A stretch of DNA of 64,000 bases from CADEED01 sp035765415 (GTDB lineage: Bacteria; Pseudomonadota; Gammaproteobacteria; Steroidobacterales; Steroidobacteraceae), in NCBI GenBank assembly GCA_035765415.1, contig DASTXR010000073.1:12803-76802 (forward strand), written 5' to 3'. The position numbers and the translations under genes are program-made. Position 1 is the first letter of the stretch. Every line of letters starts with the position of its first letter. The notes below the pieces were generated by a model, which made no database searches, was not told where the DNA came from, and worked only from the letters and a program-made list of their open reading frames with translations. Shown here piece after piece: positions 1-7,930 of the stretch.

Positions 1-672
1 ACGCTGGCCGACCTCGAGCGCATGACGCCGGTGGCTTTCTATGCCGCCCTGTCCGACCGCGTGCGGTTTCGCGCGCGCGAGTACGAGAAGGTCGATTGGC
101 TGGGCCTGGTTCAGGACGGCAAGGTGGTCTACGTCGTCGGCAAAGGCGTGCAGCCCAAGGAGCGCGGCGCGGTCAAGGTTCTGGTGACGGTGGCGCTCGC
201 GCAGTACGGCGCGCAATGGCGCGCCATCATCCCGACCGAAGTAGAAGCCCAGCTCGACGATCTCATCGAAGGCCGCGTTGCGGCAGCGCCGCCACCGACG
301 GGCGGCGCCCCGGGCAGATCGCTGGTCGAGGAACGCCCGGCGCCGTTGTCGCCCGGCATCAGCGAGCTGCTGGCGCGCGCGGAAGCCAGCCTGGCCGATG
401 GACGCTGCGAGGAGTATTACAGCCAGTTCATGAGCCCTAACTTCAACCGCGCGACGTCGAAATCCGCGCGCAAGACGCTGATCAACTCCTGCACCAACAA
501 TGAGAGCCTGCGCGAGACCATGATCACCACGCTGCGAATCGTGCAGGAGCTCAGCCCGAAGTACGACCAGGGCGGCGCGCGCGCCATCTATGACGTGAGC
601 GGGCAGGGGCTGCCCTATCAACGCTTCGTGCTCGAGCGTGACAAGGACAATCGCTGGTACATCGCGGAGTGA
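1..672 (+). CDS. hypothetical protein, 5' end outside the window
   Basis: The frame is open from the first base, so the start lies upstream; the first internal ATG is at 22. The 223 visible residues show no family I recognise and no membrane segment. The N-terminal part looks globular, a Pro/Ala-rich linker lies near visible residues 92-115, and a C-terminal globular part with the spaced cysteines CEEYY and NSCTNN follows. Its stop TGA overlaps the ATG of the acetyltransferase gene (TGATG), which suggests translational coupling. The function is unknown; that it is a real gene is supported by the long frame and the coupled junction. Confidence 0.7.
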   Translation, partial: TLADLERMTPVAFYAALSDRVRFRAREYEKVDWLGLVQDGKVVYVVGKGVQPKERGAVKVLVTVALAQYGAQWRAIIPTEVEAQLDDLIEGRVAAAPPPTGGAPGRSLVEERPAPLSPGISELLARAEASLADGRCEEYYSQFMSPNFNRATSKSARKTLINSCTNNESLRETMITTLRIVQELSPKYDQGGARAIYDVSGQGLPYQRFVLERDKDNRWYIAE

Positions 673-1160
673 TGACTCGAATGCTGAACATCCGACCCGC
701 TACGCGCGAAGACGCGCCGGTCATCGCCAGCCTGGTGCGCGAGCTCGCCGACTACGAAAAGCTGCTGCCCGAGGCGAAAGCCACGGCGGAAGATTTCCTG
801 CGCGAGATCGAATCTCCCAATCCGGTCATCCACGTGCTGATCGCGGAATGGCAGGGCGAGCCCGTGGGTTTCGCACTGTATTTCTTCAACTTTTCGACGT
901 TCGTCGGCCGGCCGGGCCTGTACCTCGAGGACCTGTTCGTGAGACCCGCGCAGCGCAGTCACGGCATCGGCCGCGCGCTGCTGCGCGCGCTGGCGCAAAT
1001 CGCCGAACAGCGCGGTTGCGGGCGCATGGAGTGGGCGGTGCTCGACTGGAATGAACCCGCGCTGCGGTTCTACAAGACACTGGACGCGCGCCAGATGAAG
1101 GAATGGATCATCCATCGCCTCACGCCGGTCGAGATCGCCCGGCTGGCCGCGGAAGCCTGA
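672..1160 (+). CDS. GNAT-family N-acetyltransferase
   Basis: A 162-residue single-domain GNAT acetyltransferase, expected to move an acetyl group from acetyl-CoA to an amine. The N-terminus (IRPATREDAP) is the usual beta-1 strand and alpha-1 helix. The acetyl-CoA pyrophosphate-binding motif A is seen in LEDLFVRPAQRSHGIGRALL, and the following W-V-L-W-N-A-FY pattern is motif B. The overall pattern resembles the diamine (SSAT-like) branch, but the substrate cannot be read from sequence. I chose ATG 672, which overlaps the upstream TGA; GTG 669 and ATG 681 are alternatives. It ends 15 bases before the rhodanese gene, so the three genes may form one operon. Confidence 0.85.
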   Translation: MTRMLNIRPATREDAPVIASLVRELADYEKLLPEAKATAEDFLREIESPNPVIHVLIAEWQGEPVGFALYFFNFSTFVGRPGLYLEDLFVRPAQRSHGIGRALLRALAQIAEQRGCGRMEWAVLDWNEPALRFYKTLDARQMKEWIIHRLTPVEIARLAAEA

Positions 1161-1175
1161 CCGAAGGAGATACGC

Positions 1176-1568
1176 ATGAAACGTCTCGCCACTTTGTTAG
1201 CCAGCGCCCTGCTGTGCGCCGCGGGCCCGGTCGCCGCCGGCGACACCAGCGCGCCTCTCATCACGCAGGCGGAGCTGCTGGAGCGCCTGGAGCAGAAGGA
1301 TCCCGAGCTCGTGGTGCTCGATGTGCGCACTGCCGCGGAATTTGCCGCCGGCCACGTGCCCGGTGCGCTCAACGTGTCGCACGACCTGCTGGCCTCGCGC
1401 GTCGACGAGCTCGCCGCCATGCGCGACAAGAAGATAGTGCTCTACTGCCGCAGCGGGCGTCGCACCTTGTTAGCCGAAGACGTGCTGCGCAAGGCCGGCT
1501 TCAAGAACCTGGCGCATCTCGAGGGCGACTACCTCGCGTGGGAGGCTGCGAAGCGGCCAACAGAATAA
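1176..1568 (+). CDS. secreted single-domain rhodanese-like protein
   Basis: A 130-residue protein with a signal peptide (residues 1-22, cut near AAG/DTS) and one rhodanese domain. The domain shows LDVRTAAEFAAGHVPGALN and an active-site loop with Cys91 in CRSGRR, so the catalytic cysteine is present and sulfurtransferase or thiol chemistry in the periplasm is plausible. A strong ribosome site (AAGGAGA, 1164-1170) precedes the ATG. The gene ends Thr-Glu-stop inside GAATAATAATGGGG, which is the left edge of a repeat element found at two other gene ends in this window. The substrate is unknown. Confidence 0.88.
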   Translation: MKRLATLLASALLCAAGPVAAGDTSAPLITQAELLERLEQKDPELVVLDVRTAAEFAAGHVPGALNVSHDLLASRVDELAAMRDKKIVLYCRSGRRTLLAEDVLRKAGFKNLAHLEGDYLAWEAAKRPTE

Positions 1569-1612
1569 TAATGGGGTCAGTCCCCAATTCCTGGCAAATG
1601 GGGTCGGACCTC
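1563..1612. repeat. decayed GGGGWC hairpin element (copy 1)
   Basis: The left arm at 1573-1591, GGGGTCAGTCCCCAATTCC, has the same length and ends as the arms of the copies at 31366 and 54647. A short loop and an imperfect right arm (AAATGGGGTCGGACCTC) follow. The left flank GAATAATAATGGGG matches 12 of 14 positions of the flank of the 54-kb copy and contains the rhodanese stop codon. The right side has diverged. It lies in the convergent gap between the rhodanese gene and gspB. Confidence 0.6.
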
Positions 1613-1677
1613 ATCCGCCGCAGGCAGTTCGAACAGCGTCGCGGGAGAGGTCTGACGCCATCCCACCCCTCCCCACA

Positions 1678-2391
1678 TCAGTTCGCGTCCAGCGTGAACT
1701 GCGTGCCGCGATAGGCGAGGCGCGCGCCGGTCTGGGTGATCGAAATGAGCTGCACACCTTCGGGCAACGATTCGCCTTCGCGCAGCTTGCGCATGTTGAT
1801 GAAGACGAATCGCTTCGAAGGATCCGCGTCAAACACGTGAAGGTCGAGTCGCAGCTCCGGAATCTGGGCGCCTTGCGCCAGCACCTCGTCGCGCGAAGGC
1901 ACTGCGCCCGAACGCCGTGCGGCAGCCACGGCGTTCGCCTGATCGGGCGTGATGGCCGGCCGATAGTCGCGCGCGTCGTAGTCCGGCGGTATGGACGGCT
2001 CCTGTCCGGACAACATGGGTTCTTCGACGAGCGGTAACGCAGGGCTCGGCGCTACGACACCTGGGTCCGATCCCAGGCTCACGGCCGGTGGCGCGTTGGC
2101 GGGAATGTAGGTGGACGTCGCCGGAACCGTGACCATGCCCGGCGGCGCGGCCGCGGCCGAGGCCTGCGCAGCCACGCCGGAGGATGCGGGCGGTGGCGCG
2201 GGAGCCGCCGGCTGGCGCAACACGACCCAGAGCAGGATGAGGATGTTCACGCCTAACAACACGCCGAGCCCGGCTGCCCACAGCGGAAAACGGCGGCGCG
2301 GCGCGGCGACCTTGACCTCGAACAGCGCCGGCGAAGACTGCCGCTGCCGGTCGTTCTCGGATTTCTTGAGTGCGTCGAGAATGAACGACAT
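1678..2391 (-). CDS. gspB: general secretion pathway protein B (GspB-like)
   Basis: A 237-residue inner-membrane protein starting MSFILDALKKSENDRQRQ, the conserved cytoplasmic N-terminus of GspB/ExeB. One membrane segment follows (about residues 45-65, FPLWAAGLGVLLGVNILILL), then a Pro/Ala-rich periplasmic linker and a C-terminal T2SSB domain (about 175-237, LDLHVFDADPSKRFVFINMRKLREG). In Aeromonas and relatives ExeA/ExeB help insert the secretin through peptidoglycan. The start at 2391 lies one base after the gspA stop (TGA-C-ATG), so the two are co-translated. Longer starts upstream would run into gspA. No other type II secretion genes are adjacent. Confidence 0.9.
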   Translation of the reverse strand: MSFILDALKKSENDRQRQSSPALFEVKVAAPRRRFPLWAAGLGVLLGVNILILLWVVLRQPAAPAPPPASSGVAAQASAAAAPPGMVTVPATSTYIPANAPPAVSLGSDPGVVAPSPALPLVEEPMLSGQEPSIPPDYDARDYRPAITPDQANAVAAARRSGAVPSRDEVLAQGAQIPELRLDLHVFDADPSKRFVFINMRKLREGESLPEGVQLISITQTGARLAYRGTQFTLDAN

Positions 2392-2392
2392 G

Positions 2393-4009
2393 TCAGCTGC
2401 CTCTGCTGCTGCGCAGGAAGGGTGTAGCGGCATCGTTGAGCGCGGCATCGAGCGCGACCTGGGTCTGCACGCCCGCGACACCATCGACGGCCAGGCGACT
2501 CTTGCGCTGGAAATCCTCGACCAAGGTTGCTAGCTCCGTATCGAAACGATCATTGTTGGGGACCTGCTCGGCGGGCAGGCCATTGACGCGGCGCAGGCTC
2601 TCGCGCAGCCAGCGCACGCGCGCGTTGCGCGCGCCCAGGGCCAGCGGCTGCGAGCCACCGGCGGCCGGTCGCCACAGGAGTACGTAGTCACCAAACCAGC
2701 TTCGCGAGAGATCGCCGATGCCGATTTTTCGCTGTGCGCCGCCCAGGTCCACCTGGGCGTGCTCGTCGTCGAGACCGGCGAGCACCACCTGGTGGGCGTG
2801 ACCCTCGGAGTCGATGACATTGAGCACGGCCGGGCGATTGAACAGCCGCAGCTGCGCCAGCGAGCCGCGTTGCGTCAGGCACTCGAGGCCTCCCTGCAGC
2901 GCCTGGCTGCAGGGATCGACGCTGCCGGCGACGTAACGCAGGCCCCACAGCGCGAACAGCTTGTTGAACGCGTTGTCGGGGTCGGTTTCCGCCGCGTACT
3001 GGCCTAACAACTTGTCGAGGTCCGGCAACGGCGGGGGCGGAGCCGGCGCCGGCGCGGGCGTCGGCGCGGGCGCGGCGGCAACCACCGGCGCCGGTGTCAG
3101 GGCGGTGATCACCTGCGGCAACAGCAGCACAGCGCTCGCGATCGCAATCGCGGCGACGCTGGCGGCCGTGGCCCACGGCAGCCAGCGCGGCTGGATGGTC
3201 CTGTCGAACACTTCGCCCGCGGCGCGGCGCACGACGCTGGCGCTGATCAGGTGGCGATCCTCGGTGAACGCGCCCAACAGCGATCGGTCGCTGATGATGT
3301 TGATGAGCCGGGGCACGCCGCCCGAAAGCCGCTGGATTTCGCGCAATGCGCCGGCGGAGAACACTTCGCGCGTGGCGCCGGCGACGCGCAGGCGATGGCG
3401 CACGTAGGCGGCGGTTTCGTCGCCCGACAGCGGATCGAGGTGATAACGCCCGGTGATGCGCTGCGCGAGCTGGCGCAGCTCGACGCGGCCTAACAACTCA
3501 CGCAGCTCGGGCTGGCCGATCAGGATGATCTGCAGCAGCTTCTGGGTTTCGGTCTCGAGATTGGTGAGCAGCCGCACCTGCTCGAGCACTTCGACGCTCA
3601 GGTTCTGGGCTTCGTCGACCACCAGCACGATGCGCCTGCCGTCGGCATGCGAATTGAGCAGGTGCAGGCTCAGCAGGTCGACCAGGTCCTTGAGGCTGTT
3701 TTCGGAGCCGTCCGCCACGCCGATGCCCAGCTCCTCGCAGATGGCCAGCAGGAACTCCGCGGGCGTCATGCGGGGATTGAGGATCAGCGCGATCTCGGCG
3801 TGCTTGGGGGCCTGCGTGAGCAGCGAGCGAACCACGGTGGTCTTGCCCGTGCCCACCTCCCCGGTGAGCTGGATGAAGCCGCCGGCCTCGTTGATGCCGT
3901 ACACCAGGTGCGCCAGGGCTTCCGCATGCCGTCCCGACAGGAACAGATAGTGCGGATCGGGGGTGATCGAGAAGGGCTTCTCGTTTAGGCCGAAAAAGGG
4001 GGCGTACAT
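2393..4009 (-). CDS. gspA: ExeA/GspA-type AAA ATPase with peptidoglycan-binding domain
   Basis: A 538-residue membrane ATPase. The N-terminus MYAPFFGLNEKPFSITPDPHYLF is diagnostic of the ExeA family. The Walker A motif is GEVGTGKT (50-57) and the Walker B motif is IVLVVDEAQN (127-136). A membrane segment lies near 275-300, followed by a Pro/Ala linker, a middle periplasmic region and a C-terminal peptidoglycan-binding helical repeat (about 475-530). With GspB it is expected to couple ATP hydrolysis to passage of the type II secretin through the cell wall. The pair stands alone here, as it does in several genomes where the main gsp cluster is elsewhere. The minus-strand leader (4010-4050) is AT-rich and could hold its promoter. 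Confidence 0.92.
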   Translation of the reverse strand: MYAPFFGLNEKPFSITPDPHYLFLSGRHAEALAHLVYGINEAGGFIQLTGEVGTGKTTVVRSLLTQAPKHAEIALILNPRMTPAEFLLAICEELGIGVADGSENSLKDLVDLLSLHLLNSHADGRRIVLVVDEAQNLSVEVLEQVRLLTNLETETQKLLQIILIGQPELRELLGRVELRQLAQRITGRYHLDPLSGDETAAYVRHRLRVAGATREVFSAGALREIQRLSGGVPRLINIISDRSLLGAFTEDRHLISASVVRRAAGEVFDRTIQPRWLPWATAASVAAIAIASAVLLLPQVITALTPAPVVAAAPAPTPAPAPAPPPPLPDLDKLLGQYAAETDPDNAFNKLFALWGLRYVAGSVDPCSQALQGGLECLTQRGSLAQLRLFNRPAVLNVIDSEGHAHQVVLAGLDDEHAQVDLGGAQRKIGIGDLSRSWFGDYVLLWRPAAGGSQPLALGARNARVRWLRESLRRVNGLPAEQVPNNDRFDTELATLVEDFQRKSRLAVDGVAGVQTQVALDAALNDAATPFLRSSRGS

Positions 4010-4050
4010 GGGTGTGCGGGGCCTGGAGGCTGATCTTTATATTTAAACGT

Positions 4051-4071
4051 ACGCCGCCGCATCGGCGGCGT
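4051..4071. other. GC-rich hairpin in the dinB-gspA gap
   Basis: Perfect 9-bp arms (ACGCCGCCG and CGGCGGCGT) around a CAT loop. On the plus strand it is followed by TAAAAAG and on the minus strand by TACGTTTAAATAT, so neither side has a proper T-run. It lies 3' of dinB and 5' of gspA, both on the minus strand. It could be a weak terminator for dinB or a leader structure for gspA; the sequence does not decide. Confidence 0.35.
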
Positions 4072-4136
4072 TAAAAAGCGGCGGGACGCCTGGAAACAGT
4101 ATTGCACGGGCTTTTCCGCCCCGGCTACCCGCGGGG

Positions 4137-5411
4137 CTACCCTCGGCCGGTAGTCGGAGAGTGCCCACGGGGCTGGCCTCTTCCGGGGGCCTTTTCGGAC
4201 ATATCTTCGGGGGGTTCGTCCGCGCCGCGCGCCTCCGGAAGCGCGCTGCCGCGGCGCACCGCCAGGTTGCCGAACCGCTCGCGGATCAGGTCCACGGCGG
4301 CATCCAGTGCCGTGGCCCCGGTGTTCGCGGTTCCGGGCGCCGCGGGGGCCGCGAACAGGTCCATCTGGTCGGCGGCGTGCAGGTGGTTCACGCCGACACC
4401 TAACAACCGCACCTTCGCATGCGGCTGCTCGGCCAGCCACGCGTTGAGCAGCTCGGCGGCAATTTTTGCAATCGTGCGCGAATCGGTGGTGGATGGCTCG
4501 AACCGCTTCTGGCGCGTGAACGTGGTGAAGTCGTCACGCCGGATCTTGACCGCCACGCAGCCGGTCGCGAGATTCTGCGCGCGCATGCGGGTGCCGGCGC
4601 GGTCGGCGAGCCGCAGCACCTCCGAATGCATCCGCGAGTGATCGGCGAGGTCGGTGAAGAAGGTCTCTTCGGCGCTGATCGATTTCTCGTCCCACTCAGA
4701 CATCACCGGCCGCTCGTCGATGCCCGACGCGCGCTCGCGCATGCGCTGCGAGTCGCGGCCGAAGATCGGCCAGAGCACCGCGTCGGGCGCGGTGCGCAGC
4801 TGGCCGAAAGTGGCGAGACCGGCGGCCTCGACGCGTTCGCCGAGCTTCCGGCCGAGCCCGGGCAGGCGGCGCACCGAGAGCGGATCCAGCACCGAGCGCA
4901 TGTTGCCGGCATGGATCACGGTGAGACCGTCGGGCTTCTCGAGATCGGAAGCGATTTTCGCGACCAGCTTGTTAGGCGCGACGCCCACCGACGCCGCGAG
5001 CTGTGTTTCGGCGCGAATCCGCTGCTTGATGCCGCGCGCGATGCTCACCGGGTCGCCCTTGAGCGCGAGGCTGGCGGTGACGTCGAGGAATGCTTCGTCC
5101 AGCGAGAGCCCCTCGACCACCGGCGTGTATTCGTGAAAGACCGCGAACACCTGGTGCGACACCTCGCGGTACACCGACATGCGCGGCTTGACGCAGATGG
5201 CATGCGGGCAGCGTCGCAGCGCCTCGCGGATCGGCATGGCCGAGCGCACGCCGAACTTGCGGACTTCGTAGCTGGCGGCGGCGACCACGCCGCGATTGCT
5301 GGTGCCGCCGACGATGAGCGGCTGGCCGCGCAATTCAGGCCGGTCGCGCTGCTCGACCGACGCGTAGAACGCGTCCATGTCGACATGCAGGATGGCGCGC
5401 GGAGAACTCAT
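4137..5411 (-). CDS. dinB: DNA polymerase IV (Y-family translesion polymerase)
   Basis: A 424-residue DinB/Pol IV. Catalytic carboxylates are visible in DMDAFYASVE (Asp11) and SLDEAF (Asp105, Glu106). The steric-gate region, the helix-hairpin-helix thumb (VRRLPGLGRKLGERV) and the little-finger domain follow in order. A beta-clamp-binding QMDLF motif lies at about 349-353. It is not terminal: about 70 more residues follow, with a helix (DLIRERFGN) and a Pro/Arg-rich tail. E. coli DinB is 351 residues, so the extension is real but seen in several relatives. The role is error-prone bypass synthesis. No LexA-type box was recognised in the short upstream gap. Confidence 0.96.
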   Translation of the reverse strand: MSSPRAILHVDMDAFYASVEQRDRPELRGQPLIVGGTSNRGVVAAASYEVRKFGVRSAMPIREALRRCPHAICVKPRMSVYREVSHQVFAVFHEYTPVVEGLSLDEAFLDVTASLALKGDPVSIARGIKQRIRAETQLAASVGVAPNKLVAKIASDLEKPDGLTVIHAGNMRSVLDPLSVRRLPGLGRKLGERVEAAGLATFGQLRTAPDAVLWPIFGRDSQRMRERASGIDERPVMSEWDEKSISAEETFFTDLADHSRMHSEVLRLADRAGTRMRAQNLATGCVAVKIRRDDFTTFTRQKRFEPSTTDSRTIAKIAAELLNAWLAEQPHAKVRLLGVGVNHLHAADQMDLFAAPAAPGTANTGATALDAAVDLIRERFGNLAVRRGSALPEARGADEPPEDMSEKAPGRGQPRGHSPTTGRG

Positions 5412-5420
5412 GGCGCCGTT

Positions 5421-6350
5421 TTACAACGTTCGGGTCAGCCAGTGCAGCAGATTCAGCGTGAAGCGGAAATTCTGCTCCGCGCCGGGGGCGTTCATGCCCA
5501 TGGGTTGCCGGTTCGGGCCGGAGAGCTGCGCCGAAAACATCGCCGCCTCGCCGAAGAAGGCCACGCGCCCCTTGCCGGCATCCTGGACCGCGGCCTGCAG
5601 CCAGCCTTCGATGGGGACGCGGCGCGTATCGGCAGCGAACTCCCAGGCCTTCTGGGGCATGAGGCTCACGTAGCCGGCGGGAATCACGATGAGCGGTTCG
5701 GCGCGCGGCGCGCGAAACGCCTGGCCCGTGAACGTCCGTATGCTGCTCACGGATTCCTGCGCATTGCGCCCGCGAACGATGACGTGGTCGCGCAGCGTGC
5801 GATCGGCGGTACGGAAAATGTCCGGGTCGCGGCTCTGGGGATCGCGCATGGCAAACCCGTCCATGAACTCGACCTCGAATGCCGCGGCCAGTTTTGCGGC
5901 CGCGCCGGCGAGCGGCATGTGATCCGCGATGAGCAGCAACGCGCCGCCTTTCCCGACCCAGCGGTGCACCGCGGCGATTTCCGCATCCGTGAACGCCGAT
6001 GGCGTGGGATAGGGATATTGATCCCACTCGTCGTCGCTGGGCTGAGCGTTCGAGATCACGAGCACCGCGCATCGTTTCAGCGCGCCCTTGTCGAAAGCCG
6101 AAGTGTTCGGCACGACCTGGAACCCGTCCTGTCGCAACAGTTCGCCGAATGCCCAGAACCTTTCCGCCAGCGTGTGGAAGTTGTGGTGGGCCTCGTCCAG
6201 GCAAACTACCGGGCCCGACCCGCGCGCGTATTCCGCGCGCGCGATGGCGGGTCGGAAGTCGCGGTCGGGCACCTGCTGCGCTTGCGCCTGCGCGGCCGCG
6301 AGCAGCGCCAGCGCGGCCGCACGGCCGGCTGTTCGCCAGGTCAGCGGCAT
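5421..6350 (-). CDS. secreted DUF4350-type protein
   Basis: A 309-residue protein with a cleavable signal peptide (residues 1-25, AQAQ). The pattern FRPAIARAEYARGSGPVVCLDEAHHNFH, then VLVISNAQ, a GGALLLIADH strand-loop and a C-terminal NFRFTLNLLHWLT fits the DUF4350/GATase-like fold, where a Rossmann-like domain senses or binds an unknown ligand. No classical catalytic triad can be assigned with confidence. It lies 3 bases upstream of the next minus-strand gene boundary and could be co-transcribed with the DUF4399 gene (6355-6792), also secreted. Function unknown; family assignment moderate. Confidence 0.72.
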   Translation of the reverse strand: MPLTWRTAGRAAALALLAAAQAQAQQVPDRDFRPAIARAEYARGSGPVVCLDEAHHNFHTLAERFWAFGELLRQDGFQVVPNTSAFDKGALKRCAVLVISNAQPSDDEWDQYPYPTPSAFTDAEIAAVHRWVGKGGALLLIADHMPLAGAAAKLAAAFEVEFMDGFAMRDPQSRDPDIFRTADRTLRDHVIVRGRNAQESVSSIRTFTGQAFRAPRAEPLIVIPAGYVSLMPQKAWEFAADTRRVPIEGWLQAAVQDAGKGRVAFFGEAAMFSAQLSGPNRQPMGMNAPGAEQNFRFTLNLLHWLTRTL

Positions 6351-6354
6351 TCCA

Positions 6355-6792
6355 TTACTCGACGGTGATCGTGACTTTCTTGGAGATGACGGCCGGATCG
6401 TGCGGCGTGTGCAGCGAATCGGCCAGCAGCAACTGCAGCGTGTGTTTGCCGGGCGGCAGTGTCAGCGTGGTCTCGGTCTGGCCCTTGCCGAAGTGCACGT
6501 TGCGTTCATCGGCGGGCAGCGGCAGCGCCAGGTTGGTGGGCGCCTCGGTGTCGATGAGCAGGTGATGGTGGCCGGTGTTGTCGAACTTGATGCCCGCGGG
6601 TGCGACACCCATGCCTTTCAATCCGAACACCACGGTCACCGGCCCTTTCACCTTCGCGCCGTCTTTGGGCGAAACGATGTAGACCTCGGCGCCCGCGGGC
6701 GACGGGCTGCGATCCGCGGCGAGGGCGGCGCCGTTGGCGGCGAGCGTGAGTGCGGTGGCGAGCGCGAGACGTGGCAGGAATCGGATTTTCAT
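6355..6792 (-). CDS. secreted DUF4399 protein
   Basis: A 145-residue protein with a signal peptide (1-25, ALAAD). The mature part is a single beta-rich domain with EVYIVSPKDGAKVKGPVTVVFGLKGMGVAPAG, the paired histidines in TGHHHLLID and a C-terminal GKHTLQLLLADSLHTPHDPAVISKKVTI. This is the characteristic DUF4399 pattern, often found alone in periplasmic proteins. The His cluster would suit metal or small-ligand binding, but no function is established. The ribosome site GAGGCCTCCG precedes the ATG weakly. It is followed after 4 bases by the DUF4350 gene, so a two-gene unit is likely. Confidence 0.82.
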   Translation of the reverse strand: MKIRFLPRLALATALTLAANGAALAADRSPSPAGAEVYIVSPKDGAKVKGPVTVVFGLKGMGVAPAGIKFDNTGHHHLLIDTEAPTNLALPLPADERNVHFGKGQTETTLTLPPGKHTLQLLLADSLHTPHDPAVISKKVTITVE

Positions 6793-6861
6793 CGGAGGCC
6801 TCCGTGGCGTGGGGCTGCAACTTAGACCCGCGGCAACCAGCCGCGCAAGCGGTCCGGGGAT

Positions 6862-7920
6862 CTATCCCAGGGAGATGGCGCTGTACAACGCGAGCAGCAC
6901 CAGCACCATCACCGCCGCTGAAATATACGACAGGCCGATCGTGAGGTATTTCGCGAACGTGAGAGCCCGGCCCTGGCCGTAGTAGTTGCGCATGCCGCGG
7001 AACAGGTACCAGGCCATGTAGACCCACGCGGCAAACTTGACGATCCCGAGGTGATCGCCCACGCGGGGAATCAGCTCCAGCAACGCGATCAGCGTGAGCA
7101 CCAGGAACACAAAGGCGTGGTTGTGAATCAGGAACAGCAGGTGTTCCACGTAGTAGCGCTTCGGCCGCCAGTACAGGGGTTTCATGGAGAGCGCGAGCAG
7201 CGGCAGGAACAGGAACATGGCGCGCGGGATGTTGTGCGCCACGGTCTTGGCGAGTTCCCGGCCATCATCCACGGCAATTTTGGCGCAGGCGGAGTGGAGC
7301 TTGGCGTAGTTCTGGTTGGCGTTCGGATCGGGCTTGCTGAATTCGGCGCAGAAGTCGGTCATCACGTTCTTGGAGGCGAGCCCGTCGCGCGGTTTCGCCA
7401 CGGTTTCGCCGGACTCCAGCGCGAGCTTCTCCCGGTCGGCCTGCTCCCTGAGCCTGGATGCCGCCATCCTGAGCTCCTCGCTACCGGGCCCCGTCTCCTC
7501 TTCAAGGGCCTCGGCCGCCTCGTACATGTTCTCGATGCGCTCGGCGGTGGCATCTTCGTCGACATCGATCGCGACTCCCTCAGGCGTTCCCACGACCAGG
7601 AAGAACACGACGCTGATCACGAGATACAGGCGGAACGGCGGCAGGTAACTCACGCGTTTGCCGCGGAAAAACTCCCGCGTGAGAAAGCCGGGGCGCGCGA
7701 GCAGGTACCAGAGCGTGCGCCACAGCCGCGAATCCGCGTGCGAGATGCTCTCGAAAGCCTCGCCGGCGAAATGCGCCACGGTGTGGATGTGCGGCTCGTG
7801 CCGCTGCCCGCAGGCCGAGCAGTATTCGCCGTCGAGGCTGGCGTGGCAGTTGGCGCACACCAGCGTCAGTGGCTGGGGCGGCTCGGGCGGGCTAACTACC
7901 GGAACGGGAGGCGAGCTCAT
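6862..7920 (-). CDS. DUF3667 membrane protein with N-terminal zinc ribbon
   Basis: A 352-residue protein. The N-terminus carries a CANCH...CSACGQ four-cysteine zinc-ribbon (about 23-38). RVSYLPPFRLYLVISVVFFLVVG gives the DUF3667 signature next to the first membrane segment. A charged, coiled-coil-prone cytoplasmic loop (about 120-195, rich in Glu/Arg) follows, then three to four membrane segments to the end. The function of this widespread family is unknown. It starts 10 bases after the fadE stop on the same strand, so it may be read through from fadE. Confidence 0.85.
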   Translation of the reverse strand: MSSPPVPVVSPPEPPQPLTLVCANCHASLDGEYCSACGQRHEPHIHTVAHFAGEAFESISHADSRLWRTLWYLLARPGFLTREFFRGKRVSYLPPFRLYLVISVVFFLVVGTPEGVAIDVDEDATAERIENMYEAAEALEEETGPGSEELRMAASRLREQADREKLALESGETVAKPRDGLASKNVMTDFCAEFSKPDPNANQNYAKLHSACAKIAVDDGRELAKTVAHNIPRAMFLFLPLLALSMKPLYWRPKRYYVEHLLFLIHNHAFVFLVLTLIALLELIPRVGDHLGIVKFAAWVYMAWYLFRGMRNYYGQGRALTFAKYLTIGLSYISAAVMVLVLLALYSAISLG

Positions 7921-7930
7921 CGTCTCCCGT

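Noticed and set aside
1678..4009. Start of a full type II secretion cluster
   Set aside because: Only gspA and gspB are present; both flanks are unrelated genes.
4419..6368. A 649-residue open frame on the plus strand, opposite dinB and the DUF4350 gene
   Set aside because: Antisense to two well-supported genes, no recognisable domain, and Arg/His/Ala-rich composition typical of a shadow frame in high-GC DNA.
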